A stretch of DNA of 64,000 bases from Caulobacteraceae bacterium (GTDB taxonomy: Bacteria > Pseudomonadota > Alphaproteobacteria > Caulobacterales > Caulobacteraceae). The DNA lies in assembly GCA_027489335.1 (NCBI GenBank), contig JAIXZX010000004.1, forward strand, positions 124,001-188,000. Direction: 5' to 3'. Position 1 is the stretch's first letter; each line of letters starts with the position of its first letter. Positions 21,617-31,902 of this stretch are shown piece by piece. A program made the translations under genes and the position numbers. The notes beneath the pieces are model-generated. The model was not told the origin of the DNA. It worked only from the letters and a program-made list of their open reading frames with translations, and made no database searches.

Positions 21617-22333
21617 TCAGGCCGCCCAGGCCGCCGCAAACCGGCGAAGCAGGGTGCGCGCAGCGCTCGACGCGGTTTCGCTGGCGGCCTGGAGGCGGAT
21701 GAAGAGGTCGCCCTGGCGGTGACGCCCTCGGGCAGGCAGGCCATCGCCAGCCAGGCGGATCAGTCCGCGGGCCGAGGCCTTGCGGGTGATCCAGACCTCT
21801 CGCGGGCCAACCGGCGTGTCGAGGCTGACGCGTCCCCCCTGATCCAGCAGCGCCCGATCCAACACCGCGGTGATCCAGAGGTCATTCCCACGAACGATCA
21901 GCTGACCGTCCCCCCGCACGGCGATGGTCAGGACCTCGCCCCCGGCCCGCAGCCGATCACCGCTTCGCAGGCCGGCTGGCGCGGTGATCCTCACGCGACG
22001 TCCGTCCGCCAGCTCATGATCCACCCGACCGCCCCGCAAGGCCAGTTGCGGGGTAAGGCTGAGGGTGGAGGCATCCTGCGCTCTGCGTCTTTCGGGAACA
22101 CTCGGAGGCTGGTGAAGGCGTTCAGTCTGGCCCGATCCCGCCCCTCCGCGGAGGACGTCGTAGGCCTCGACCAGTCGGCGGAAGGAGTCCGCGTCCCCTC
22201 CGTCACGGTCAGGATGTACGCTCTTGGCCCGGTTGCGGAAGGCGCGGCGCAGCTCACCGGGGGAAGCGCTGGCGGCGACGCCCAGCAGCTCCCGCGCCCG
22301 GCGCGTCGTCAGGGCCTGATCCGTCCCGCTCAT
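21617..22333 (-). CDS. J-domain co-chaperone (CbpA/DnaJ-like, short)
   Basis: A 238-residue protein. Residues about 10-65 form a J domain with the essential HPD tripeptide (KSVHPDRDGG) that stimulates DnaK. The remainder matches a DnaJ C-terminal substrate-binding beta domain (LRSGDRLRAGGE ... LWITAVLDRALLDQGGRVSLDTPVGPREVWI). There is no zinc-finger cysteine cluster and only one clear C-terminal domain, so it is a shortened class-II DnaJ. It is divergent from pdxH with 84 bases between. Confidence 0.82.
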   Translation of the reverse strand: MSGTDQALTTRRARELLGVAASASPGELRRAFRNRAKSVHPDRDGGDADSFRRLVEAYDVLRGGAGSGQTERLHQPPSVPERRRAQDASTLSLTPQLALRGGRVDHELADGRRVRITAPAGLRSGDRLRAGGEVLTIAVRGDGQLIVRGNDLWITAVLDRALLDQGGRVSLDTPVGPREVWITRKASARGLIRLAGDGLPARGRHRQGDLFIRLQAASETASSAARTLLRRFAAAWAA

Positions 22334-22417
22334 AGGGTGAAGGTCCTAGCGCCTGGGCCGTCAACGGCGCGTTAAACCCCTGACGGCCGCCCGCCTGCGC
22401 GCTATAGGGCGCAGGTC

Positions 22418-23107
22418 ATGTCAAAGCGCCCCCCTGACTCACCGCCATCAGACTCGCTGATCCCGGCGTCGCCCACCGAGGACGACTATGTGGCCCAGGT
22501 CACCCAGGCCGAGCCGCCGCCGCTTCTGAGCGAAACCGACCCCTTCGCCCTGTTCAGCCAGTGGCTGCAGGAGGCGGGCGGCAAGGAGCCGAACGATCCC
22601 AACGCCATGGCGCTCGCCACCGCCGACGCCGACGGCGTCCCGGACGTGCGGATGGTGCTGTTGAAGGACGTCGATCCGGCCGGTTTCGTCTTCTACACGA
22701 ACCTGGAGAGCGCCAAGGGCCGCCAGCTGGCTGAAAACCCTCACGCCGCCTTGCTGTTTCACTGGAAATCCCTGCGCCGGCAGGTTCGCGTCCGTGGCCA
22801 GATAAGCCCGGTAAGCGCGCAGGAGGCCGACGCCTACTTCGCCACGCGCGCGCGCGCCTCGCAGCTGGGCGCCTGGGCCTCGGAGCAGTCGCGGGTTCTG
22901 CCCGACCGCCTCGCCCTGGAAAAACGTATCGCTGAGGCTGGTCTGAGATTTGGCCTCGGAAAGGTGGTGCGCCCGCCGCACTGGTCCGGCTTCCGCCTGG
23001 CGCCGATCGCGATCGAGTTCTGGCGGGATCGGCCCTTCCGCCTCCACGAGCGGCTGGTGTTCCGCCGCAGCGGGCAGGGCTGGACCACCGAGCGGCTCTA
23101 CCCCTGA
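22418..23107 (+). CDS. pdxH: Pyridoxamine 5'-phosphate oxidase
   Basis: A 229-residue FMN enzyme oxidising pyridoxine/pyridoxamine phosphate to PLP. Recognised from [50 protein letters not shown] and the C-terminal block [30 protein letters not shown]. The length is close to the family's 210-230, with a proline-rich N-terminal lead. The downstream kinase gene starts 31 bases after its stop and may be cotranscribed. Confidence 0.93.
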   Translation: MSKRPPDSPPSDSLIPASPTEDDYVAQVTQAEPPPLLSETDPFALFSQWLQEAGGKEPNDPNAMALATADADGVPDVRMVLLKDVDPAGFVFYTNLESAKGRQLAENPHAALLFHWKSLRRQVRVRGQISPVSAQEADAYFATRARASQLGAWASEQSRVLPDRLALEKRIAEAGLRFGLGKVVRPPHWSGFRLAPIAIEFWRDRPFRLHERLVFRRSGQGWTTERLYP

Positions 23108-23138
23108 TGATCGCTCCCCGTTTCAAGGCGGCCGTCCC

Positions 23139-24632
23139 TTGACCGACCCGGAAGAGGCCGAGGTCGCCGCCTGGCTGGAAGGCCAGGCTGAGCGACGCAT
23201 CGACACCGCGTGCGCGCGGGTCTTCCTTACGCCGGAGCGGGCGTTCAAGGTCAAACGGCGGCTCGACCTGGGCTATCTCGACTATTCCACCCTGGAGCTG
23301 CGGCGCTGGGCGCTGGACCGGGAGCTGCGGTTCAACCGGGCCGCGGCGCCCGACATCTATCGGACCGTCCGGGCGATCACCCGGACGGCCGAGGGCGGCC
23401 TTGAGTTCGATGGCGAGGGCGAGCCGGTGGAGTTCGCGCTGGAGATGCGCCGCTTCGACGAGAGCGCCGTGCTCTCGGCTCAGCCCTGGGCGGTCGATGG
23501 CCCCCTGGCCGACAGCCTGGGTCGCGCGGTGGCCGGCTTCCACGCCGCAGCCCCTCTGCGCCCCGAGGGCGGCGGCGGCCGTGCCCTGAAATTCACCATC
23601 GACTCCAACGCCCACCTGCTGCGCGAGTTGGCGCCGCGGCTGGGGGCGGAGCGGGTCGAGGCCGTGATCGCGGCCACTGATGCGGCCTTCTTCCAGCACC
23701 AGGCCCTGCTGGACGCCCGGGCGCTGGGCGGGTTCGCCCGGCATTGCCACGGGGATCTCCATCTGGGGAACATCCTGCTGGAGGATGGGCGACCGATCCT
23801 GTTCGACTGCATCGAGTTCAACGACACCCTGTCGGATGTTGACGTTCAGTACGACATCGCCTTCCTGCTGATGGACCTGGACTTCCGCCGACGGCGCGAT
23901 GCGGCGGTGCGGGTGCTATCGGCTTATCTGGACGAGGCCGCCCGCCACTTCGGGCCCGAACTCTGGGATGGATTGGCGACCCTGCCGCTGATGCTGGCGG
24001 TCCGGGCCGCGGTCCGCGCCCATGTCTGGGCCCATACCGGCGACGACGCCGCGGCCGGCGCCTATCTGGACGCGGCCCTGACCCATCTGTCGCCGCCGAA
24101 GGCCAGGCTGCTGGCTGTGGGCGGGATGTCGGGGACCGGCAAGTCCACCTTCGCACGACTGGTGGCGCCTGGCGTCGGGGCTGCGCCCGGCGCTATCGTC
24201 CTGCGCACCGATGAGGTCCGCAAGCGACTGATGGGGGTGGCCCCCGACAGTCGTCTGCCGGCCAGCGCCTATGGGCCAGGCTTCTATGAGCAGGTCTATG
24301 ACACCCTGTTCAGCGAGGCGGGCCAGGCCCTGGCGGCCGGCCGGGCCGTGGTCCTGGACGCCACCTTCATCTCACCGGCCCTGCGCCGAAGGGCTGAAGT
24401 CCTTGCGGCCAGCCAAGGCGTCGCCTTCGACGGCGTCTGGCTTGAGGCGCCGGTGGAGATTCTCGCCGCACGGATCGACGCCCGGCACGGGGACGCGTCC
24501 GACGCCACGGTTGAGACGCTGCGCAAGCAGCTCGATCAGGAGGTCGGCTCCGTCCAATGGGCGCGGATCGACGCCTCAGGCTCGGCCGACGAGGCCGCCG
24601 AGGCCTGGAGCCACCTCCAGACCCCGGCCTGA
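23139..24632 (+). CDS. Fused APH-like kinase and P-loop kinase domain protein
   Basis: A 497-residue soluble protein with two domains. The N-terminal aminoglycoside-phosphotransferase-like fold has a Brenner-type motif HCHGDLHLGNI (catalytic Asp206) and the metal-binding FDCIEF. The C-terminal P-loop kinase has GMSGTGKS at residues 329-336. This COG2187-COG0645 fusion is common in proteobacteria and its substrate is unknown. I place the start at the TTG at 23139 because the homologous N-terminus (TDPEEAEVAAWLEGQAE) begins there. The frame stays open back into pdxH, but that stretch translates pdxH sequence in another frame. Confidence 0.75.
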   Translation: MTDPEEAEVAAWLEGQAERRIDTACARVFLTPERAFKVKRRLDLGYLDYSTLELRRWALDRELRFNRAAAPDIYRTVRAITRTAEGGLEFDGEGEPVEFALEMRRFDESAVLSAQPWAVDGPLADSLGRAVAGFHAAAPLRPEGGGGRALKFTIDSNAHLLRELAPRLGAERVEAVIAATDAAFFQHQALLDARALGGFARHCHGDLHLGNILLEDGRPILFDCIEFNDTLSDVDVQYDIAFLLMDLDFRRRRDAAVRVLSAYLDEAARHFGPELWDGLATLPLMLAVRAAVRAHVWAHTGDDAAAGAYLDAALTHLSPPKARLLAVGGMSGTGKSTFARLVAPGVGAAPGAIVLRTDEVRKRLMGVAPDSRLPASAYGPGFYEQVYDTLFSEAGQALAAGRAVVLDATFISPALRRRAEVLAASQGVAFDGVWLEAPVEILAARIDARHGDASDATVETLRKQLDQEVGSVQWARIDASGSADEAAEAWSHLQTPA

Positions 24633-24636
24633 GGCC

Positions 24637-25728
24637 TCAAGCCTGGGCGGGCTCCCGGGCCAGAACCTCGCGGCGGGTCCGAACGGCGCTGGCCAGGGTC
24701 TCCAGGACGGCGACGGAATCGTCCCAGCCGATGCAGCCATCGGTGATCGACTGGCCATAGGTCAGGGGCTTGCCAGGAACCAGATCCTGGCGGCCGGCCA
24801 CCAGATGGCTCTCCACCATCACGCCCATGACCTTCTGGTCGCCGGCGCCGAGGCGGGCGGCGAGCTCGGCGACGACGCCGGGCTGGTTCTCGGGCTTCTT
24901 GAGGCTGTTGGCGTGGCTGGCGTCGACCATCAGACGCGGGGCGAGCCCGGCCTTTTCGATCAGGGCGCAGGCGGCTGCGACGCTTTCGGCGTCATGGTTT
25001 GGAACTGATCCGCCGCGCAGGACCACGTGGCAGTCGCCATTGCCGGTGGTGGCGGCGATGGCTGAGCGGCCTTCCTTGGTGACGGCCAGGAAATGGTGCG
25101 GCTGGCTGGCGGCGCGCACCGCGTCCACGGCGATCTGCACATTGCCGTCGGTGCCGTTCTTGAAGCCCACGGGGCAGGAGAGGCCCGAGGCCAGCTCCCG
25201 ATGGATCTGGCTTTCCGTCGTGCGCGCCCCGATGGCGCCCCAGGCCACCAGGTCGGCGATGTACTGCGGGGTGGTCACGTCCAGGAACTCGCACGCCGCA
25301 GGCAGGCCCATGTCGTTGATGTCAGCCAGCAGGCCCCGGGCGATCCGCAGGCCTTGGTCGATCTGGAACCCGCCATCCAGGCCCGGATCATTGATCAGCC
25401 CCTTCCAGCCCACCGTGGTGCGCGGCTTCTCGAAATAGACCCGCATCAGGATTTCCAGATCGCCGGCGAACCGCGTCCGCTCGGCCGCCAGCCGGTGGGC
25501 GTATTCCATGGCTGCGTCGGGGTCATGGATGGAGCACGGGCCGATCACCACCAGCAGGCGGTCATCCCGGCCTTGGATGATGTCCTGGGCGGCCTTGCGC
25601 GCGCCTGTCACCGTGGCGGTGGCGCGGGCCGTGCGCGGCTGGGCGGCCATGATCTCGGCTGGCGGCGTCAGGGGCTTGATCGAGCCGATGCGCAGGTCGT
25701 CGGTGGTGGTGGGGTCGGTGGCGGTCAT
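24637..25728 (-). CDS. aroG: 3-deoxy-7-phosphoheptulonate (DAHP) synthase, class I
   Basis: A 363-residue enzyme that condenses PEP with erythrose 4-phosphate, the committed step to chorismate and the aromatic amino acids. Family blocks: VVIGPCSIHDP, MRVYFEKPRTTVGWKGLINDP, EFLDVTTPQYIADLVAWGAIGARTTESQ, FKNGTDG, VMVDASHANS and GQSITDGCIGW. The length matches class I-alpha AroF/G/H. Expression is predicted to be controlled by transcription attenuation from the aromatic leader peptide and terminator just upstream, so the gene should be read through when charged Phe, Tyr or Trp tRNA is scarce. Confidence 0.95.
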   Translation of the reverse strand: MTATDPTTTDDLRIGSIKPLTPPAEIMAAQPRTARATATVTGARKAAQDIIQGRDDRLLVVIGPCSIHDPDAAMEYAHRLAAERTRFAGDLEILMRVYFEKPRTTVGWKGLINDPGLDGGFQIDQGLRIARGLLADINDMGLPAACEFLDVTTPQYIADLVAWGAIGARTTESQIHRELASGLSCPVGFKNGTDGNVQIAVDAVRAASQPHHFLAVTKEGRSAIAATTGNGDCHVVLRGGSVPNHDAESVAAACALIEKAGLAPRLMVDASHANSLKKPENQPGVVAELAARLGAGDQKVMGVMVESHLVAGRQDLVPGKPLTYGQSITDGCIGWDDSVAVLETLASAVRTRREVLAREPAQA

Positions 25729-25778
25729 GGAATGGCTCTCTGGGATGGGCGCTTTGGCGGAGCGGTCCGACGGGCCAT

Positions 25779-25802
25779 AAAAAAAGCCGCCGGATCGGCG
25801 GC
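25779..25802 (-). terminator. Intrinsic terminator of the aroG attenuator
   Basis: On the minus strand a 7-bp perfect stem (GCCGCCG with CGGCGGC, loop ATC; 25786-25802) is followed directly by seven T (25779-25785). It lies 27 bases after the leader-peptide stop and 51 bases before aroG, and it is the clearest intrinsic terminator in the window. It is segment 3-4 of the attenuator. Confidence 0.85.
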
Positions 25803-25829
25803 GGCGGTGGGGTTCGTCTTACGTCTGGG

Positions 25830-25913
25830 TCACGTCAGCAGAACTCCGTCCGTCGCCAGGGGCGTCGGATAGCCAAAATACCAAAAGAGATAGGTGGCGG
25901 CGTTCGGCGACAT
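25830..25913 (-). CDS. aroG leader peptide (27 aa, aromatic-rich)
   Basis: A 27-codon open frame, ATG at 25911-25913 and TGA at 25830-25832. It contains the run Tyr-Leu-Phe-Trp-Tyr-Phe-Gly-Tyr at residues 8-15: three Tyr, two Phe and one Trp in eight residues. The Tyr and Phe codons are TAT and TTT, the rarer choices in this GC-rich genome. Such density cannot be chance in front of a DAHP synthase with a terminator in between. No Shine-Dalgarno precedes the ATG and the candidate -10 box is only 11 bases upstream, so the mRNA may be nearly leaderless. Confidence 0.85.
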   Translation of the reverse strand: MSPNAATYLFWYFGYPTPLATDGVLLT

Positions 25914-25923
25914 GATGGGGGTG

Positions 25924-25951
25924 ATTTAACCCAGGAACGCCGCCCTGTCAC
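25924..25951 (-). promoter_or_regulatory. Candidate promoter of the aroG leader
   Basis: On the minus strand GTGACA (25946-25951) and TTAAAT (25924-25929) are separated by 16 bases, resembling -35 and -10 boxes. Initiation would fall near 25917, a few bases before the leader ATG. By-eye match only. Confidence 0.4.
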
Positions 25952-26066
25952 CCCATTCGCGCAAGGATCATCCCTTCGCGCCCCTGGTGGGCGACTCTCG
26001 TTGCCTAACGGCCGTCGCAAAACTAGCTTAGCCCGCAAGAACGCCGATAACCTAGGGAGCGAATTG

Positions 26067-28382
<2,316 letters not shown>

Positions 28383-28384
28383 AG

Positions 28385-29284
28385 CTAGTCCGCCAGGCGA
28401 TAGCGACTGTCGATCTGCGCCGGTCCGTCGGTGGCCACCTTGCCCCGGCGGACCAGGTCGATCATGTGCCCGAGAACCGACCTCGCCGCAGCGGGGTGCA
28501 GCCGGGAATCCACGTCGGCATAGAGCTTCGGCACCATCTCGACGATCCGCTCGTAGCCCTCGCCGACGGCGGCAAGCACCTGGGCCTCCCGGGCGCGGCG
28601 GTGGGCGGCGTAGGCCTCAATGAACGGGGTGACCTCTAGAATTGGCGGCCCGTGGGTCGGCCAGAGCACATCGAAGTTCCGGGCCTTCACCCGCTCCAGG
28701 CTGTCCATATAGTCGGTCATGTCCCCGTCGGGGGGCGTGATCACCGTGGTCGACCAGCCCATGATGTGGTCGCCGGAGAACAGGGCGTTCTCCTCCTTCA
28801 GGGCGAAGCAGATGTGGTTTGAGGTGTGGCCTGGCGTGGCCACCGCCTCCAGCGTCCAGCCGGGACCTTCCAGAACCTGACCGCCGCCGCACAGGCTGAC
28901 ATCCGGGGCGAAGTCGAAATCGGCGCCGGCCTCGGTGCGGATGGTGGACTCCTCGGCCGCAGCCCCCACCGCGCACCCATAGATGGCCGCCCCGGTCCTG
29001 GCCTTCAGCGGCCGGGCCAGGGGCGAATGGTCGCTGTGGTGATGGGTGACCAGGATGTGGGTGACCCGTTCGCCGGGCTCCAGGGCCGCCAGGATCGCCT
29101 CCAGGTGCTCGGGCAGATCCGGCCCCGGATCGATCACCGCCACTTCGCCGCGGCCGACGATGTAGGTGCCGGTGCCCATGAAGGTGAAGGGGCCTGGATT
29201 GCGGGCCACCACCCGGCGGATCAGGGGGGAGACCTGATCGCAGACCCCGTACTCGAACTGGATCTCGCGGACATAGGGAATCAT
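28385..29284 (-). CDS. MBL-fold metallo-hydrolase (LACTB2-like)
   Basis: A 299-residue soluble hydrolase. The N-terminal metallo-beta-lactamase fold has the metal motif THHHSDHS and further ligands in VATPGHTSNH and FSGDHIMGW. The C-terminal part (HRRAREAQVLAAVGEGYERIVEMVPKLY) is the winged-helix domain of the glyoxalase II-like/LACTB2 group. LACTB2 proteins are endoribonucleases in mitochondria, while bacterial members are uncharacterised, so the activity is open. It runs convergently to the acyl-CoA ligase, with only two bases between the stops. Confidence 0.82.
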   Translation of the reverse strand: MIPYVREIQFEYGVCDQVSPLIRRVVARNPGPFTFMGTGTYIVGRGEVAVIDPGPDLPEHLEAILAALEPGERVTHILVTHHHSDHSPLARPLKARTGAAIYGCAVGAAAEESTIRTEAGADFDFAPDVSLCGGGQVLEGPGWTLEAVATPGHTSNHICFALKEENALFSGDHIMGWSTTVITPPDGDMTDYMDSLERVKARNFDVLWPTHGPPILEVTPFIEAYAAHRRAREAQVLAAVGEGYERIVEMVPKLYADVDSRLHPAAARSVLGHMIDLVRRGKVATDGPAQIDSRYRLAD

Positions 29285-29365
29285 CAGCAGGGGCTCCCGG
29301 TGGCGGCGATCCTGGCGGCGCCGAAGTTGCGGAACAGAGGCGGTGATAGGGCAGGGAAGTCAGAC

Positions 29366-29524
29366 ATGATCGCAGATGCCGCCATTTTTGTCTCAAAACG
29401 GCTCCAGCGGGCGGCTTTCGCCATGCTGTGTCTCATGGCGGCTCAGCTGACCCTGGCGCTAGCCAGTTGCGAGGCCGAGCCCGCCGCCATGGCCGCGCGG
29501 GTGAGCCTGGCGGAGCTGCGCTAG
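29366..29524 (+). CDS. Possible small lipoprotein or membrane peptide
   Basis: A 52-residue open frame with ATG preceded by AGGGAAG at good spacing. It has a basic n-region (SKRLQR), a hydrophobic stretch (AAFAMLCLMAAQLTLALA) and a lipobox-like LASC (Cys35), leaving a very short mature part. It sits between two minus-strand genes. The RBS and signal architecture favour a real gene; the short length and lack of recognised relatives keep confidence low. Confidence 0.4.
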   Translation: MIADAAIFVSKRLQRAAFAMLCLMAAQLTLALASCEAEPAAMAARVSLAELR

Positions 29525-29537
29525 GCTCTGACCAACC

Positions 29538-29945
29538 TCACCCGACCACGCCGGAGAGATCATAGCCGGCTTCGGCGCCCTGGCTGATCAGCGTCTGGCG
29601 GTCGACAGTCCCGGCCTGCGCCTGACCGATGGCCCAGGTGACGATGGAGCGCGTGCCCGACCGGCAAAAGGCCAGCACCGGCCCATTAGCGGCTTCAACG
29701 GCCTGCCGCTGCGCCAGCACCTGGGCGGCGTCCGGACCGCCCCGCACCGGGATCGCCACATAGTCGAGACCCGCCGCCCGCGCTGCGGCCTCGATTTCCG
29801 CCCCATCAGGCTGGGCGGGGTCTTCGCCATCCGGGCGGTTGTTGATGATCAGGACAAACCCTTCCGCCGCAGCCTGCGCCACGTCGCCCACGGCGATCTG
29901 CGGGCTGACGGAGAACTGGTCGGTGACGCGTCGGAACTGGGTCAT
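29538..29945 (-). CDS. DUF442 / beta-lactamase-hydrolase-like protein (TIGR01244 sulfur transferase)
   Basis: A 135-residue protein with a dual-specificity-phosphatase-like/rhodanese-like fold. The active-site loop is CRSGTRS with Cys94. The N-terminal FRRVTDQFSVSPQI and LIINNRPDGED are typical of the BLH/DUF442 family, whose fused relative Blh acts with the sulfide regulator BigR. Here only the stand-alone domain is present and no sulfide-oxidation gene is adjacent. Sulfur transfer or phosphatase activity is therefore inferred from family only. Confidence 0.82.
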   Translation of the reverse strand: MTQFRRVTDQFSVSPQIAVGDVAQAAAEGFVLIINNRPDGEDPAQPDGAEIEAAARAAGLDYVAIPVRGGPDAAQVLAQRQAVEAANGPVLAFCRSGTRSIVTWAIGQAQAGTVDRQTLISQGAEAGYDLSGVVG

Positions 29946-30065
29946 GGAAGCCTTGGGGTGTGACGAAGGTTACGGCATTGTTTGACATCATCGGGGCGCG
30001 ATGAAAGTTTCGCAACGCCCGGCCCCCAGGCCGCAGGCCTTCAGCGGAAGACCAAGCCACCCCTC

Positions 30066-30989
30066 ATGCTGCGTTTCATAGGCCGACGCCTTCTCATCGC
30101 CATTCCCACCCTGTTCCTGGTGATCACGGTGGCCTTCTTCATGATGCGCGCCGCCCCAGGCAGCCCGTTTGACGGGGACCGCAAGCTGTCGCCGGAGATC
30201 GAGGCCAACGTCATGGCCAAGTACGGCATGGACCGGCCGCTGCATGAACAGTACGGCGCCTATCTGGCCGGCGTGGTCCAGGGGGACCTGGGGCCGTCCC
30301 TGAAATACAAGGACAAGACCGTCCTGCAGATCCTGCAGGAGAATTATCGCGTCAGCCTGACGCTTGGCCTGTCCTCCATCATCCTGGCCACCGTGATCGG
30401 CGTCAGCCTCGGGGTGCTTGCGGCGCTTCGACAGAACCAGACCACCGACTATGTGGTGATGACCATCGCCATATTGGGGGTCTGTATCCCGACCTTCGTC
30501 ACCGCCCCGGTGCTGGTGCTGGTGATCGCCTCCAAGCTGGGATGGCTGCCCAGCGCCGGCTGGAATGGCGGGGCGCTGCCCAACCTGATTCTGCCCATCG
30601 TGGTGCTGACCCTGCCGCAGGTGGCGATCATTTCGCGTCTGACCCGGGCCGGCATGGTCGAGGTGCTGCGGTCGAACTATATCCGCACCGCCCGGGCCAA
30701 GGGCCTGCCGGAAAATCGCATCGTGCGCCGCCACGCCCTGCGCGCCGCCATCCTGCCCCTGGTCAGCTATCTGGGGCCGGCGGCGGCGGGGCTGATCACC
30801 GGCTCCCTGGTGGTGGAGAAGATTTTCAATCTGCCGGGTCTGGGCAAGTTCTTCGTCATCAGCGCGCTTCAGCGCGACTACACCGTGGTCATGGGCATGG
30901 TGATCTTCTACGCCGCCCTGATCCTGATCCTCAATCTGATCGCCGACCTGCTGCACGCGGTTCTCGATCCGCGGGTGCGCCTGTCATGA
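30066..30989 (+). CDS. Peptide-type ABC transporter permease (OppB/DppB-like)
   Basis: A 307-residue inner-membrane permease. The start at 30066 gives the family N-terminus MLRFIGRRLLIAIPTLFLV; an ORF 28 codons longer is not family-like. There are six predicted helices. The EAA coupling loop that contacts the ATPase is NYIRTARAKGLPENRIVRRHALRAA, and the C-terminal NLIADLLHAVLDPRVR is characteristic of OppB/DppB. Its stop overlaps the next start as ATGA, so the two permeases are translationally coupled and presumably form a heterodimer. Confidence 0.92.
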   Translation: MLRFIGRRLLIAIPTLFLVITVAFFMMRAAPGSPFDGDRKLSPEIEANVMAKYGMDRPLHEQYGAYLAGVVQGDLGPSLKYKDKTVLQILQENYRVSLTLGLSSIILATVIGVSLGVLAALRQNQTTDYVVMTIAILGVCIPTFVTAPVLVLVIASKLGWLPSAGWNGGALPNLILPIVVLTLPQVAIISRLTRAGMVEVLRSNYIRTARAKGLPENRIVRRHALRAAILPLVSYLGPAAAGLITGSLVVEKIFNLPGLGKFFVISALQRDYTVVMGMVIFYAALILILNLIADLLHAVLDPRVRLS

Positions 30990-31894
30990 CCGGAACCATC
31001 CTGACGCCCGGCTCGCGGGTCGGCGCCGAGACCATGGAAAAGGCCGCCCGGGGCCGCAGCCTCTGGGACGACGCGCGGCGCCGGTTGTTGCGCAACAAGG
31101 CGGCCGTGGGCGGCATGATCGTGCTGGGCCTGCTGGTGCTGGCGGCGATTATCGGGCCCTATTTCACGCCCTATGCCTATGACCAGATCAACAAGGACCA
31201 CGTGTGGGCCCCGCCGCTCACCCAAGGCCACCTGTTGGGCGCTGACTCGCTCGGCCGCGACCTGCTGGCGCGCCTTCTGACCGGCCTGCGGGTCTCGCTC
31301 GCCATCGGTCTGGTGGCCACCACCGTGTCGCTGATCATCGGCGTCGCCTGGGGGGCGGTCGCCGGCTATCTTGGGGGGCGGATCGACGAGATCATGATGC
31401 GCGTCGTCGACGTGCTCTATTCGCTGCCCTTCATCTTCTTCGTCATCCTGCTGATGGTCACCTTCGGCTCGAACATCATCCTGATCTTCGTCGCCATTGG
31501 GGCGGTGGAATGGCTGACCATGTCGCGGATCGTGCGGGGCCAGACCCTGTCGCTGAAGCACAAGGAGTTCGTCGAGGCCGCCCGCGCCGCAGGCCTGGGC
31601 GACGGCGGCATTATCGCCAAGCACATCATCCCCAACCTGCTGGGCCCTGTGGTGGTCTATGTGACTCTGACCATCCCCGCCGTGATCCTGGCCGAAAGCT
31701 TCCTGTCTTTCCTGGGACTTGGCGTTCAACCGCCCATGGCTTCACTGGGCACTCTGATCGCCAATGGGGCCCAGGACATGGAGCTGGCCTGGTGGCTGCT
31801 GGTCTTCCCGTCCCTGACCATGGTCGTCACTCTGATGAGCTTCAACTTCATCGGCGACGGCCTGCGCGACGCCATCGATCCCAAGGACCGATAG
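30986..31894 (+). CDS. Peptide-type ABC transporter permease (OppC/DppC-like)
   Basis: A 302-residue inner-membrane permease starting in the ATGA overlap with the preceding permease. The cytoplasmic N-terminus leads to the first helix (RLLRNKAAVGGMIVLGLLVLAAIIG), followed by the OppC_N hallmark LGADSLGRDLLARLLTGLRVSL. The EAA loop is EFVEAARAAGLGDGGIIAKHIIPN, and the ending FNFIGDGLRDAIDPKDR is diagnostic for OppC/DppC. No OppD/OppF ATPase gene follows; instead a hydrolase starts eight bases later. Confidence 0.92.
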   Translation: MTGTILTPGSRVGAETMEKAARGRSLWDDARRRLLRNKAAVGGMIVLGLLVLAAIIGPYFTPYAYDQINKDHVWAPPLTQGHLLGADSLGRDLLARLLTGLRVSLAIGLVATTVSLIIGVAWGAVAGYLGGRIDEIMMRVVDVLYSLPFIFFVILLMVTFGSNIILIFVAIGAVEWLTMSRIVRGQTLSLKHKEFVEAARAAGLGDGGIIAKHIIPNLLGPVVVYVTLTIPAVILAESFLSFLGLGVQPPMASLGTLIANGAQDMELAWWLLVFPSLTMVVTLMSFNFIGDGLRDAIDPKDR

Positions 31895-31902
31895 GCGCGG
31901 GG

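Larger units (their letters stand above)
25779..25913 (-). promoter_or_regulatory. Transcription attenuator of aroG (aromatic amino acid control)
   Basis: Reading the minus strand 5' to 3': leader peptide with aromatic codon cluster; segment 1 CCGACGCC (25861-25868); segment 2 GGCGACGG (25850-25857); segment 3 CCGCCGCC (within 25797-25807); then the terminator arm and T7. Segments 1 and 2 pair (seven pairs and one A-A mismatch, loop CCT). Segment 2 can instead pair with 3 (seven pairs, one mismatch) to prevent the 3-4 terminator. Segment 1 lies immediately after the aromatic codons, so a ribosome stalled there masks it and favours 2-3, the classical trp/phe-type logic. Pairing is by eye; energies were not computed. 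Confidence 0.85.

Noticed and set aside
22950..23138. Longer start for the fused kinase gene, overlapping pdxH
   Set aside because: These codons translate the end of pdxH in another frame. Family similarity begins at the TTG at 23139.
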